Source of the DNA: Bradyrhizobium sp. SZCCT0153
GTDB taxonomy: Bacteria; Pseudomonadota; Alphaproteobacteria; Rhizobiales; Xanthobacteraceae
DNA length: 64,000 bases
Reading direction: 5' to 3'
Assembly (NCBI RefSeq): GCF_018129995.1
Contig: NZ_JAFCKS010000006.1
Coordinates: 310,001-374,000, forward strand
In this document: positions 42,253 to 49,793 of the stretch, in pieces
Layout: each line of letters opens with the position of its first letter
Position numbering within the stretch: the stretch's first letter is position 1
Program-made: the position numbers and the translations under genes
Notes under the pieces: generated by a model
What the model was told of the DNA's origin: nothing
Database searches by the model: none
What the model saw: only the letters and a program-made list of their open reading frames with translations

Positions 42253-42420
42253 ATGCTCGCAAGGTTTGAACTGTTTCGTTGCTATGCCCGTCTCTGCGAA
42301 GAAAGATCACATAAAGCTTCTAACCCCCGCTCAATGATGGAATGGGGAGAAGCGGCCGTGGAGTGGCATCGTTTGGCGATTGCTGCCGCAGAGGAAGATC
42401 GGGACGAGGCTACCGCATAA
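42253..42420 (+). CDS. Possible small helical protein
   Basis: 55 residues from the ATG at 42253. FELFRCYARLCEERSHKAS and WGEAAVEWHRLAIAAAEED form two helices similar in type to the other small helical proteins of this element (40887, 41306). The start region lacks a good ribosome site. Confidence 0.45.
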   Translation: MLARFELFRCYARLCEERSHKASNPRSMMEWGEAAVEWHRLAIAAAEEDRDEATA

Positions 42421-42492
42421 GGGCTGGAGCCCCGGAACGCGCGCGGGCTACTGCGCATTGTGGGTGTGGAAAGGTGGCGGCTCGGTCCACGC

Positions 42493-42849
42493 TCATTTTC
42501 TCACACACGGAAATGCTTCCGTGAGAGCATCAAGGATTAGGATCGACGCGTACTGATGCAATTTTTCCGGATGCGTCGCCATATATCGTTCGCCCACGGC
42601 GCGAGCCTGGTTCGCACTCGCACCGGGTGGAAAGCAAATGCCATTCTGCTGAGCGGCCTGCGCAGCCAACAGACTTTCCGTGAAGGCCAAGAAGTAGATC
42701 TGGCAAATAAGCTCGCCGACGTTCGACTGCTTGCCGCTGCACTTCATCTGAAGGTCAATTGAAGTCTGCTGACCGAACGCAGGTTGCGCGCAAGCCATCG
42801 TTCCGAGTATGAGGACGATTCCAGCGCGCAACATGTGCGTCGCATTCAT
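42493..42849 (-). CDS. Rap1a/Tai-like immunity-family protein
   Basis: 118 residues (113 from the ATG at 42834). Signal peptide ends near QPAFGQ. The mature part fits the Rap1a/Tai pattern: a Cys in MKCSGKQ, a second in GELICQIYF, GICFPPGASANQARAVGERY, ATHPEKLHQYASILILDAL and the final FPC. Tai/Rap1a proteins neutralise type VI peptidoglycan amidases in the periplasm, though many family members have no toxin partner. None is visible here. Confidence 0.72.
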   Translation of the reverse strand: MNATHMLRAGIVLILGTMACAQPAFGQQTSIDLQMKCSGKQSNVGELICQIYFLAFTESLLAAQAAQQNGICFPPGASANQARAVGERYMATHPEKLHQYASILILDALTEAFPCVRK

Positions 42850-42876
42850 GCGCTGCGTGGCGCTTGAGGCCTGTGG

Positions 42877-43122
42877 CTAATACCGTGGACGGTGCGTGCC
42901 GGCTGATCCGGTGGAGGGGTTGACGTTGCCCGTGGCTGAGAAGTTGTCCCGCTGAGTGCTGTTCGGATTGGTTGCCACATAGGGCTGCACGTAAGTGCCG
43001 TGGGTGTTGGTGTAGCCCGACGACGTGTGCGTGCTTGGGTTCGAACCGGTGCCGCTGAGATATTGCGCCTGGGCAGCGGTTGCGAACAGTGAAAGAGCCG
43101 CGACGAAAATCAAATGCTTCAT
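42877..43122 (-). CDS. Small exported hypothetical protein
   Basis: 81 residues, GGGGAGAG 7 bases before the ATG. Signal peptide to AQAQ, then a polar, Ser/Thr/Asn-rich mature part (GTYVQPYVATNPNSTQRDN). Proteins of this form recur in alphaproteobacterial accessory DNA. Function unknown. Divided from the preceding gene by 27 bases, same strand. Confidence 0.7.
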   Translation of the reverse strand: MKHLIFVAALSLFATAAQAQYLSGTGSNPSTHTSSGYTNTHGTYVQPYVATNPNSTQRDNFSATGNVNPSTGSAGTHRPRY

Positions 43123-43265
43123 TCAAATCTCTCCCCAAAAAGTTTTACAAGACTATTCACGCAACCATGGCGCGATAGGGGAGTCCAGTGGCAATGTATC
43201 CGGTTAACTACTGCTCTTGACGGTTGCCCGCGGGCGGGAGTCTGATCGGCCGCCATGGGGCGACA

Positions 43266-43451
43266 TCAGCACGACATCGCCGAGCTCGCGATCGCGTCCG
43301 CCGCGGCGCGGTAGTTCGCCGCCAGCGCGCTCAATCCCTCGCGCGCGAGAACGAGATCCGCGTCGTCCGCCCACTCCAGGCAAAGCCGCTCCAACTCCCG
43401 CATCTCGGCCTGCTGCCGCCGGCTTCGAGTCCACACGCGTTTATTGGCCAT
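43266..43451 (-). CDS. Small helical hypothetical protein next to attR
   Basis: 61 residues. Basic N-terminus (ANKRVWTRSRRQQAEMREL) then a helical stretch. It is the last gene inside the element, 45 bases from attR. Function unknown. Confidence 0.55.
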   Translation of the reverse strand: MANKRVWTRSRRQQAEMRELERLCLEWADDADLVLAREGLSALAANYRAAADAIASSAMSC

Positions 43452-43495
43452 GTGTTGGACACGGCAGCGGAGAAGGGCGCTAAGTGATTGATTTT

Positions 43496-43541
43496 GATGG
43501 CGCTCCCTAGCGGAATCGAACCGCTCTCTCCACCGTGAAAG
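43496..43541. repeat. attR: direct repeat within tRNA-Glu
   Basis: Copy of 27375-27420, identical over 46 bases, forming the 3' part of the intact tRNA-Glu. Confidence 0.93.
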
Positions 43542-43572
43542 GGTGGCGTCCTAACCGATAGACGAAGGGAGC
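43498..43572 (-). tRNA. tRNA-Glu (TTC)
   Basis: On the minus strand a 75-base cloverleaf: acceptor GCTCCCT with AGGGAGC, D arm TCTATCGGTTAGGA, anticodon loop CTTTCAC with anticodon TTC, T arm with GGTTCGATTCC and an encoded CCA. Its 3' half was supplied by the integrated element. Confidence 0.96.
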
Positions 43573-43796
43573 AAACGCAGGCCCCGCCGCTTGTCGCGGC
43601 ACGGCCGCTGGCCGCCCGAACAGGGCCCGGGGGCTTGCAGTGGGCGAGTGTATAGTGGCCTTTGGGGCCTTGGGCAAGCCGTTCGGGACCGTCTTTTGGG
43701 GCCGGTGGATAGCCTCCGGCCCGGGATTATTCGGTGGCGAATTCAACGGTTTCTTAGGTTCCCTGCGCTAGCGCTGGACGGGGAGAATTTGAGCCT

Positions 43797-44051
43797 ATGC
43801 CACAGCCCAAGAAGCGCGCGGCCCGCAAGTCGCTGTCGCAGCACGCCTGGATCACGCTCGCCGGCGGATTCGCGGCACGGCATTGCCTGGTTCAGGACAT
43901 CTCCGCCACCGGCGCCAAGATCACGCTGGACGAGGATGCAAGCCAGCTCCCGGGCGTGATCCGGATGGCGTTCGCGCGCGATGCGCGGACCGGGCGGAGC
44001 TGCCAGGTGGTCTGGCGCCGCGGCAAGTCGGCCGGCGTCAAGTTCATCTGA
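43797..44051 (+). CDS. Small PilZ-domain protein
   Basis: 84 residues. RKSLSQHAWITLAG then CLVQDISATGAKITL (the D-x-S-x-x-G motif) and CQVVWRRGKSAGVKF. This single-domain PilZ type is abundant in Bradyrhizobium. The leading Arg motif is degenerate, so c-di-GMP binding is uncertain. Confidence 0.82.
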   Translation: MPQPKKRAARKSLSQHAWITLAGGFAARHCLVQDISATGAKITLDEDASQLPGVIRMAFARDARTGRSCQVVWRRGKSAGVKFI

Positions 44052-44108
44052 TTGCCGCAACGACGCGCCCGATGGCGCGTGGCGCCTGTCCGGGCTAGAA
44101 CGGGGCGC

Positions 44109-44354
44109 ATGCGTGCGCCGCTTCTCATGCTCGTCTCGTTGCTCGCCAATTCTGCGGCCGCTGCCGAGCCCTTGCGCCTGCCGCATGCGGAGCGGCCACA
44201 GGCGGGCAAGGCGCTGCCGCTGAAGGGCGCGGGCGGGACGGCGAAAGCGGGCGCCTGCGCCGCCTACGGGCCGCGCTTCGTCATGGTCGAGGGCACCGGC
44301 ACCTGCGTGGAGATCGGCGGCTCGATCAGCGCCGGGACCACGGTCGGGCGCTGA
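44109..44354 (+). CDS. Small exported protein with porin-like C-terminus
   Basis: 81 residues. Signal peptide to AAAAEP. The mature end (ACAAYGPRFVMVEGTGTCVEIGGS) resembles the N-terminal strand of rhizobial porins (CVKVGG type), with two Cys. May be a relic or a small outer-membrane peptide. Six bases before the next small gene. Confidence 0.65.
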   Translation: MRAPLLMLVSLLANSAAAAEPLRLPHAERPQAGKALPLKGAGGTAKAGACAAYGPRFVMVEGTGTCVEIGGSISAGTTVGR

Positions 44355-44359
44355 CCCCG

Positions 44360-44527
44360 ATGCCGCCGGATCTGATGCGGCCCGACATCATCGTCCCCGT
44401 CGTGATGTATTGCGCGCTGCTCTGGTGGGTCGGCCGCGGCTTGAGCCGAACGGCGAAGCTCGCCACCGCCGCCGTGACGCTGGTGCTGATCGTCTGCGTG
44501 CTGCTGGTCGAGCGCGGCTGGCGCTAG
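44360..44527 (+). CDS. Tiny two-helix membrane protein
   Basis: 55 residues. Two hydrophobic helices (IIVPVVMYCALLWWVG and LATAAVTLVLIVCVLLV) joined by a basic loop. Immediately follows the small exported gene. Unknown function. Confidence 0.6.
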   Translation: MPPDLMRPDIIVPVVMYCALLWWVGRGLSRTAKLATAAVTLVLIVCVLLVERGWR

Positions 44528-44546
44528 GGCCTCCAACAAAAACTGC

Positions 44547-44570
44547 GAAAACAACCCCATGCACAGTAGC
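44547..44570. repeat. Second copy of dispersed 24-bp motif
   Basis: Exact reverse complement of 7037-7060, between convergent gene ends. The flank on its left (CTCCAACAAAAACTGC) is also partly similar to the flank of the first copy. Confidence 0.75.
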
Positions 44571-44645
44571 CGTCAAGACGCAGCGAGGGCGCGGCGGAAT
44601 GGCGATTCACCGAGGCGTGACCGGCGCTTGCGCCGCGCCTCCGGC

Positions 44646-45284
44646 TCACGACATCGGCGGCGCGACATGCTCGGCAAAACCGGGCCGTTTGCCGAGCTCG
44701 GCGAGCCAGCGCGTCAGATGCGGCTGGGCCGGGCGGGTGATGCCTTCGACGCCGAGCCAGCGCCGCGCATAGGCGCCGATCGCGATGTCGGCCAGCGTGA
44801 ACGCATCGCCGTCCATGAAGCGGCGCGACGAGAGCAGGCGGTCGGCAATCGCCCAGACCTCGGCGGCGGCATCGGCATCGCGCTGCACCTGGATCATGTC
44901 GCGCTCGGCGGGCGGCGTGCGCACGATGCCCCAGAACACCGGGCGGTCGACCGGCTGCACCGTCGACAGCGTCCAGTCGAGCCAGCGGTCGACCGAAGCG
45001 CGCAGCTTCGCTGCCTCGGGATAGATCGGCGTGCCGCTTCCATGCGCGAGGCAGAGATAGCGCATGATGGAGTTGGATTCCCACAGCACGAAATCGCCCT
45101 CGACCAGGGTCGGGATCCGCGCATTGGGATTCATCGCGAGATAGTCGGCCTCGCGGGTCTTGCCAAAGCTCATGCCGGCATCGATGCGCTCATAGGGCAG
45201 GCTGAGCTCGGCGAGGCACCACAGCACCTTGTGCACGTTGACCGAATTGGCGCGGCCCCAGATCGTCAGCTTGGTGTCCGGCAT
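44646..45284 (-). CDS. Glutathione S-transferase family protein
   Basis: 212 residues. Thioredoxin-like N-terminal domain with SVNVHKVLWCLAEL and the cis-Pro segment NPNARIPTLVEG, then ESNSIMRYL for glutathione binding; helical C-terminal domain with DGDAFTLADIAIG. Cytoplasmic. Substrate unknown. Confidence 0.9.
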   Translation of the reverse strand: MPDTKLTIWGRANSVNVHKVLWCLAELSLPYERIDAGMSFGKTREADYLAMNPNARIPTLVEGDFVLWESNSIMRYLCLAHGSGTPIYPEAAKLRASVDRWLDWTLSTVQPVDRPVFWGIVRTPPAERDMIQVQRDADAAAEVWAIADRLLSSRRFMDGDAFTLADIAIGAYARRWLGVEGITRPAQPHLTRWLAELGKRPGFAEHVAPPMS

Positions 45285-45420
45285 GAAGCCCCTCCCGCGG
45301 CGTTTCGGTTGTGCGGGTGATAGCGGAATTTGCTGTGCCGGACGACCGCGATTGCGGCCAGCCCCTCATGCAAAAAGCTCCGCCATGGGCAGAGCTTTCC
45401 TTGCAGGTTGAACCTGGTGC

Positions 45421-45501
45421 TCAGTGGCCGAAGAACAGCCACAGCAGAAGGATCACCGGGATCGGCACGCCCAGCATCCACAACAACAGTCCTCGTCCCA
45501 T
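45421..45501 (-). CDS. Tiny hydrophobic protein under sigma-EcfG control
   Basis: 26 residues: a short hydrophobic peptide (GRGLLLWMLGVPIPVILLLW, ending FFGH). GGAGGAGG precedes the ATG. Similar tiny proteins are conserved in alphaproteobacteria and are often missed. The promoter at 45535-45559 matches GGAAC-N16-CGTT, so it is expected to be induced by general stress. Confidence 0.7.
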   Translation of the reverse strand: MGRGLLLWMLGVPIPVILLLWLFFGH

Positions 45502-45534
45502 TGCGTCCTCCTCCAATCACATTGTCGAAGAGAG

Positions 45535-45559
45535 AACGCCCGGGACGGAGGCTGGTTCC
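45535..45559 (-). promoter_or_regulatory. Sigma-EcfG-type promoter
   Basis: On the minus strand GGAAC (45555-45559), 16 bases, CGTT (45535-45538). Exact consensus of general-stress promoters of rhizobia, 34 bases upstream of the tiny membrane gene. Confidence 0.78.
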
Positions 45560-45572
45560 TGCGGAAAAGGCC

Positions 45573-46025
45573 CTACCAGTGGCCGGTATTGGGCATCGAC
45601 GACCACGGCTCCTGCGGCGGCTTCGGCTCGCCCTTCTGCAGGATCTCGATCGAGTGCAGATCGGGCGAGCGGACGAAGGCCATGTTGCCGTCGCGCGGCG
45701 GCCGGTTGATGGTGACGCCGGCCTTCATTAGCTTGTCGCAGGTGGCGTAGATGTCGTCGACCTCATAGGCGAGATGGCCGAAGAAGCGGTCCTCGCCATA
45801 GGTCTCCTCGTCCCAATTGTAGGTAAGCTCGACCAGCGGCGCGCCGCGTGTCTGCGGCTGCTTCTTCAGCGCCTCGAGATCGTCCGACGAGCACAGGAAG
45901 ACGAGCGTGAACCGCCCCTTGTCGTTCTCGATCCGCCGCACCTCCTTCAGCCCGAACGCATCAACATAGAATTTCATCGCAACATCGAGGTTGCGCACGC
46001 GCAGCATGGTGTGGAGGTATCGCAT
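45573..46025 (-). CDS. gloA: Lactoylglutathione lyase (glyoxalase I)
   Basis: 150 residues from the ATG at 46025, with AGGAG upstream. Metal ligands: His in LHTMLRVRN, Glu in VELTYNW, His in FGHLAYEV and Glu in SIEILQK, the paired HE motifs of nickel- or zinc-dependent GloA. It isomerises the methylglyoxal-glutathione hemithioacetal. Length usual (about 140 plus a short tail). Confidence 0.9.
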   Translation of the reverse strand: MRYLHTMLRVRNLDVAMKFYVDAFGLKEVRRIENDKGRFTLVFLCSSDDLEALKKQPQTRGAPLVELTYNWDEETYGEDRFFGHLAYEVDDIYATCDKLMKAGVTINRPPRDGNMAFVRSPDLHSIEILQKGEPKPPQEPWSSMPNTGHW

Positions 46026-46769
46026 GGTTTTTATCTCCTTGAGAGCGTTCCAGGACTTTGCGCCCTTGGTGGCACTAGGTAGCGCAAAATAGCAGTAAAA
46101 TCCGCGGCGGGGCACTACCATACGTGCGGATTACGTGCTGCTTCACCTTCGTTTGTTCTTGGCGTGGGGTACCGCAGCATCTAGCCCGATCTACGTTCTC
46201 TCCATCGCCACTGTCTTTAGCCCTAAGCCTCTTTGACGCCCATAGGGCGGGTGGCGTGGGGTCTAAGGTCCGAAGGACGGCGTCCAATAAATACCGAGCC
46301 GCTCATCGACGGCCGAATACCTACCATCGGCGGCGTTGGCGAATGCTGCTGGTTATTTGTCGGAGCGTTTGCAGCTTAATGGTGCTCGTGGTGGTGATGA
46401 TTGCGATGGTCGTTGTGGTGACTATGTTGATTGTCAACAGATTTGAGTGCGAAGATTGTATCGGGTGAAAATCCACCCACAGCTTAGGACATTCTGTCCT
46501 TTGAGCTTTCTGAGTTATCCACAAAAGACCTGCAATATTCCCCAGGGAATAAGGGGGATAACCGAGGCGAAATCCGAAACGCCGCTGTCCGGGCGTACGA
46601 GTCACAGATAAAAATGGCGCCGGTCGATGTTGGAAGCATCGGCCAGCGCCTGGGTGGGGAATCCCAAAGGACTCTCCGCCTGACAACGTAGGTTCTCGCT
46701 CCACCCAGGCTTTCTGTCAATCGCATAGCGCGCGGAGAAACCCGCTCCGCGTGACGGAGAAGCTTGGCC
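46026..46769. other. Intergenic region, low complexity
   Basis: About 740 bases without a reliable gene. Around 46380-46435 the sequence is a GTGGTGATG/ATTGTTGA-like low-complexity run. At 46616-46650 two 14-base arms pair with two mismatches around a 7-base loop. GloA's promoter lies at the left end. Confidence 0.5.
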
Positions 46770-46898
46770 ATGTCGGATAAACTGTCGGTGCACTTCTGGT
46801 TGCTGAGTGCGAACGCGGAAGGGAATTGGGCGATCGCAGCCCTCATTGTTTTGGTGGTAGTGCTCGCCATTATCATGACGTGGCGGCGTAGGGTCTGA
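46770..46898 (+). CDS. Tiny single-pass membrane protein
   Basis: 42 residues. GGAG about 10 bases before the ATG; a polar start (SDKLSVHFWLLSANAEGN) then a helix (WAIAALIVLVVVLAIIMTW) and a basic end RRRV. Unknown function. Confidence 0.5.
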   Translation: MSDKLSVHFWLLSANAEGNWAIAALIVLVVVLAIIMTWRRRV

Positions 46899-47095
46899 GG
46901 TCCGCGAAGCGGACGGCACTACGGTGACAGTGCACTCAATTGACGGTGTCCGCGATGCGTTGACCAAGTCCCAGAGCTAATAGGGTGGTGATGGCGAGGG
47001 AATTGAGTGCACCGTCAACGGTGATCCCGCAGTTCGTGGTCCTTAGCGGTCCTTAGCCCAATTGAACCCCGCCGGAGGTGTGGCGACTAAACGCC

Positions 47096-47296
47096 ATGGC
47101 CGCTGTCTTCGCAGAATTTCTGTTTTACCTCGCCGGAAGTCTCGTCGGTGAGGGCCTGAGACGGGCTGCGTTGCTCGTATGCTCGTGGCTCGATACGAAG
47201 ATCCATGGCCGCACAGCGAGGTTCGTCGTGGGCGGTCTTCTCGGGCTCGCCGCCTATTTGCTCATTCCTGTCTTCGCCGAGCTGCTGGGTTTCTGA
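47096..47296 (+). CDS. Small membrane protein
   Basis: 66 residues from the ATG at 47096 (a GTG 18 bases earlier is possible). Two hydrophobic segments (FAEFLFYLAGSLVG and VVGGLLGLAAYLLIPVFAELL) around a charged middle (LDTKIHGRTARF). Its stop overlaps the next start (TGATG). Confidence 0.55.
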   Translation: MAAVFAEFLFYLAGSLVGEGLRRAALLVCSWLDTKIHGRTARFVVGGLLGLAAYLLIPVFAELLGF

Positions 47297-47574
47297 TGCT
47301 CTCCCTGAAGGCAAACCTCATCATCGCATTGGCCATCGGGGCGCTCATCTCGGCTGTGCTGCTTGCCCTGGAGCCGCTCACTGACTTTGCTTTGCTGTCG
47401 TGGGAGTGGCCTGGCATTTCCGCAGCGTATTTGTTCTGGGGGGCGGCCGGGGGCTCCGCCTTCGCCGGGATTGCCATTTGCTGGGTCGTGAATGCGTTCA
47501 CTTATGGTCTTTGTGCTTTCGCCATTCTCATCGCTTTCAGCGCTTGGAGGCGGCTCGCCAAGTCAAATACTTGA
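47296..47574 (+). CDS. Small three-helix membrane protein
   Basis: 92 residues, translated from an ATG overlapping the previous stop. Hydrophobic segments: LIIALAIGALISAVLLAL, AAYLFWGAAGGSAFAGIAIC and FTYGLCAFAILIAFSAW. The pair is probably one transcription unit. Function unknown. Confidence 0.6.
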   Translation: MLSLKANLIIALAIGALISAVLLALEPLTDFALLSWEWPGISAAYLFWGAAGGSAFAGIAICWVVNAFTYGLCAFAILIAFSAWRRLAKSNT

Positions 47575-47743
47575 GACGCGCGGCTTCCTCTTGGCGCTCA
47601 TGAAGCCAATCGGACAAGCGAGGCGGAGATACAGCCCATGTTGAGGCGGCATGAAGCGCTGGTCAGCTTCGGCACCGTCGCATCGCCCGGTGTTGCCTGC
47701 GACCCTGCTGACGACAGATTCAAAACGCCGCCATGCCGAGGTG

Positions 47744-47773
47744 AAAAAACGCCCCTGGCATGGCCAGGGGCGG
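47744..47773. terminator. Strong bidirectional Rho-independent terminator
   Basis: CGCCCCTGGC (47750-47759) pairs with GCCAGGGGCG (47763-47772) over a 3-base loop; A6 precedes it (T6 on the minus strand) and TTTT follows. It ends the minus-strand stress gene at 47789. Confidence 0.88.
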
Positions 47774-47788
47774 TTTTCAAGAATCTGG

Positions 47789-47965
47789 TTAGTGACCGGT
47801 GCCGGGCTTCGTCGTCTTCGGCGGCTTGCCGTCTTCGACGCGGCCTTCGTTCCTGAGGTCGCGACCCTCCTGGGCCTTCTTCTGGCTGTCGGGGGACTTG
47901 CCGTGCTCGTACAGCTCTTCCTTGACGTAGCCGGCCGCTTCCTTCGCCTTACCTTCAACGCTCAT
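47789..47965 (-). CDS. Small hydrophilic general-stress protein, CsbD-like
   Basis: 58 residues. Entirely polar: SVEGKAKEAAGYVKEELYEH, QKKAQEGRDLRNEGR, DGKPPKTTKPGTGH. The start of the sequence (GKAKEAAGYVKEE) is like CsbD proteins. AGGAG precedes the ATG. Its promoter at 47992-48016 matches sigma-EcfG consensus exactly, which supports a general stress role. Ends just before a strong terminator. Confidence 0.72.
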   Translation of the reverse strand: MSVEGKAKEAAGYVKEELYEHGKSPDSQKKAQEGRDLRNEGRVEDGKPPKTTKPGTGH

Positions 47966-47991
47966 GACATTCTCCTTCGCTGGAGATTGTC

Positions 47992-48016
47992 AACGCGCGT
48001 CAAAACTGACCGTTCC
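47992..48016 (-). promoter_or_regulatory. Sigma-EcfG-type promoter
   Basis: On the minus strand GGAAC (48012-48016), 16 bases, CGTT (47992-47995), then GAC and a 26-base leader to the ATG of the CsbD-like gene. Confidence 0.82.
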
Positions 48017-48102
48017 TGCGTGACCGTCTTTGTGATGCACGCGCAAGATGACCACGCCGGCTTGCGGGAAGCGGCGCGGGCGATCAGGGCGCCGTCTGCA
48101 AT

Positions 48103-48513
48103 CTACGCTGCAATCCGTTGCTCGACGGGGGCCGTCAGCATCTTGAGCACTTCCGCATGCTCGAGATCGGGAACCGCGATGGCCGTGTGGCTGTACATCA
48201 CATGGGTCCGCGATCCTGCAATCCTGTCCAGGATCTCGCGGCCCTTGATGACGTGGAGGCCCATGCCTTCGTTGGCCGGGAAGATCGCCAGCACGACGTC
48301 GTAAGCCGCGATGACGGCGCGAAGCGCTTCGGCCTTGTCTTCGGCGATGTCGACGAAAACCCGAACATCGGCCGCGAGTTCACGCAGCTCGTCAAAATCC
48401 AGCACTGTCAGGTACTCCAACGCAACGATACTGAAGAGAGCTTGGCGGCGTTGGGTTACTGAAGTCTCAACAATGGGAGGCCGAGCCACAAGTTTCACGA
48501 CGAGGTGAGTCAC
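48103..48513 (-). CDS. Hypothetical protein
   Basis: 136 residues from a GTG, start uncertain (a second GTG begins VLDFDELRELAADVRVFV). The core (DKAEALRAVIAAYDVVLAI, NEGMGLHVIKGREILDRIAG, VMYSHTAIAVPDLEHAEVLKML) is alternating helix and strand. No motif recognised. Confidence 0.55.
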   Translation of the reverse strand: MTHLVVKLVARPPIVETSVTQRRQALFSIVALEYLTVLDFDELRELAADVRVFVDIAEDKAEALRAVIAAYDVVLAIFPANEGMGLHVIKGREILDRIAGSRTHVMYSHTAIAVPDLEHAEVLKMLTAPVEQRIAA

Positions 48514-48559
48514 TTGGGCGGGATCAACGGGTCACTCGGCGCGATTCACTTGACGCGAT

Positions 48560-48745
48560 TCACTTGGCGTAGCCCTGGGAGCGGAGCCAAGCGATCTTGC
48601 GGTCGCCGTTGATCCAGTCGTCGGCATCTGCCTTGCTGGTGAAGCCCTTGATTTCGCGTGCTTCGCTGTCCGGATAATCCGCCACGATTTTCCACTCGCC
48701 GTCTGCGATCCGGACGGTTTTGAAGGTCACTTTTGTTTTTGCCAT
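48560..48745 (-). CDS. Small hypothetical protein
   Basis: 61 residues. KTKVTFKTVRIADGEWKIVA, REIKGFTSKADADDWINGDR and AWLRSQGYAK give an alpha/beta fold of unknown function; the ADADDWI pattern is common in small rhizobial proteins. No signal or membrane segment. Confidence 0.65.
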   Translation of the reverse strand: MAKTKVTFKTVRIADGEWKIVADYPDSEAREIKGFTSKADADDWINGDRKIAWLRSQGYAK

Positions 48746-49179
48746 GCTGCATTATGGGGGAGATGGCGTGAAAAGAGAACCGCCTTGTGGTGGTCCTTAT
48801 CCAGGCGGCCCGGCACTGACCTTTTGTCACGCCTGATCGGACGTGCCGCCGGCCCCGGCAAAGGCGAAAGCCCCGCCTGGGGAAAGCGGGGCTCTCTGAT
48901 GGGGTGAAGCTTGGGGACTTCAAAGAGTTAGACGCCCCAGAGCGAAAATGGTTCAACAGGAAAACGGCCCAGGAGTTCAACAAGAAAACGGCCCAAGAAG
49001 AGGCCTTTTTCGGACGATCCTCCGGCTCCCCCGCATAACCCCTGCTTGCGTTTTAGGCCTCGATGGGTTCTAAGCCCCGCACTTCATGACAGTTGGCATG
49101 AATCAGAAGCGCGCCTCCGCGGTCCGGCCGCGTCCTCAGCGGAGCATGCTCGCGCGCACCAATTCAAAGGAATTCAGAC
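48746..49179. other. Intergenic region upstream of HU gene
   Basis: About 430 bases. Contains an 8-bp stem (AGCCCCGC 48869-48876 with GCGGGGCT 48886-48893) and the 24-bp tandem repeat at 48951-48998. A 44-residue frame from a GTG at 48904 spans the repeat but has no ribosome site; not accepted as a gene. The HU promoter lies at the right end. Confidence 0.5.
48951..48998. repeat. 24-bp tandem repeat (two units)
   Basis: GTTCAACAGGAAAACGGCCC plus AGGA (48951-48974) and GTTCAACAAGAAAACGGCCC plus AAGA (48975-48998); two mismatches. Confidence 0.85.
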
Positions 49180-49476
49180 ATGGCGAAGATGACGAAGACC
49201 CAATTGATCGATGCTATTGCCGAAGGCACGCAGCTGTCGAAGAACGACGTGAAGTCGGTGATCGAGTACATGGCGACGGTCGGCTACAAGGAGCTCAACG
49301 AGTCCGGCGAGTTCGTCATTCCCGGCTTCGTGAAGATGTCGGTGGTGAACAAGCCTGCGACCGAAGCCCGCATGGGCGTCAATCCCTTCACCAAGGAGCC
49401 GATGCAGTTCGCGGCGAAGCCGGCGAGCAAGTCGGTGAAGGCCTCGCCGCTCAAGGTGGCCAAGGACTCCGTCTAA
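49180..49476 (+). CDS. HU-family nucleoid-associated protein
   Basis: 98 residues. MTKTQLIDAIAEGTQLSKNDV and the dimerisation helix, then EFVIPGFVKMSVVNKPATEARMG-like arm sequence (KPATEARMGVNPFTKEPMQF), with Pro in the DNA-intercalating arm. The tail is Lys/Ala-rich. HU binds DNA without specificity and compacts it. AAAGG precedes the start. Confidence 0.9.
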   Translation: MAKMTKTQLIDAIAEGTQLSKNDVKSVIEYMATVGYKELNESGEFVIPGFVKMSVVNKPATEARMGVNPFTKEPMQFAAKPASKSVKASPLKVAKDSV

Positions 49477-49604
49477 GCCGCCAGCGTTTTCGTTGCGGCG
49501 GCTTCCTTGCGGGAAGCGCCGCAGCGAGTGCCGGCCGATGCTGAAGAGGGGGGACAGGGAACTCCCGGGCGTTGTAGGCTTTGCTTCCGAAAGGGAGAAA
49601 GCAC

Positions 49605-49793
49605 ATGGCCGATTTAAGCGAAGAGGACATCCGCAACCGCGCCTATCACCTCTGGACTGCAGCCGGTGAGCCCCCGGGGCGGATGGACACTTTCTGGTAC
49701 CAGGCCGAGAAGGAGCTTCTCGCCGAGCGGACCGAGCGGGGCCGAGGTGCCGCCGGGGATGACCGACAATCTGCCGGTCTGACGACCCCGTAG
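49605..49793 (+). CDS. DUF2934 domain protein
   Basis: 62 residues from the ATG at 49605, AAGGGAG upstream. EDIRNRAYHLWTAAGEPPGR and DTFWYQAEKELLAER match the short DUF2934 motif (I-x-x-RAY-x-LW, FW-x-x-AE). Function unknown. Confidence 0.82.
   Translation: MADLSEEDIRNRAYHLWTAAGEPPGRMDTFWYQAEKELLAERTERGRGAAGDDRQSAGLTTP

Larger units (their letters stand above)
27375..43541. mobile_element. 16.1-kb integrative element in tRNA-Glu (phage-satellite-like)
   Basis: A 46-bp direct repeat of the tRNA-Glu 3' end bounds the region (27375-27420 and 43496-43541), with a tyrosine recombinase just inside the left end. The tRNA at the right end is intact, so the element restores its 3' part, the normal outcome of tRNA-targeted integration. 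Content: recombinase, AlpA-like HTH, PC4-like protein, RecA-fold helicase, small unknown proteins, two tandem terminase-small-subunit-like proteins, accessory modules and small hypotheticals. No capsid, portal, large terminase, conjugation or transposase genes were seen. Confidence 0.9.

Noticed and set aside
27375..43541. CRISPR arrays or insertion sequences in the element
   Set aside because: I looked for regularly spaced direct repeats and for transposase frames and saw neither.
46321..46704. Frames in the GTGGTGATG-like low-complexity stretch
   Set aside because: Repetitive Val/Met or Thr/Ile strings arise on both strands from the simple sequence.
48904..49038. 44-residue frame containing the 24-bp tandem repeat (FNRKTAQE/FNKKTAQE)
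   Set aside because: Starts with GTG without a Shine-Dalgarno site and the repeat is open in more than one frame, so coding is not supported.
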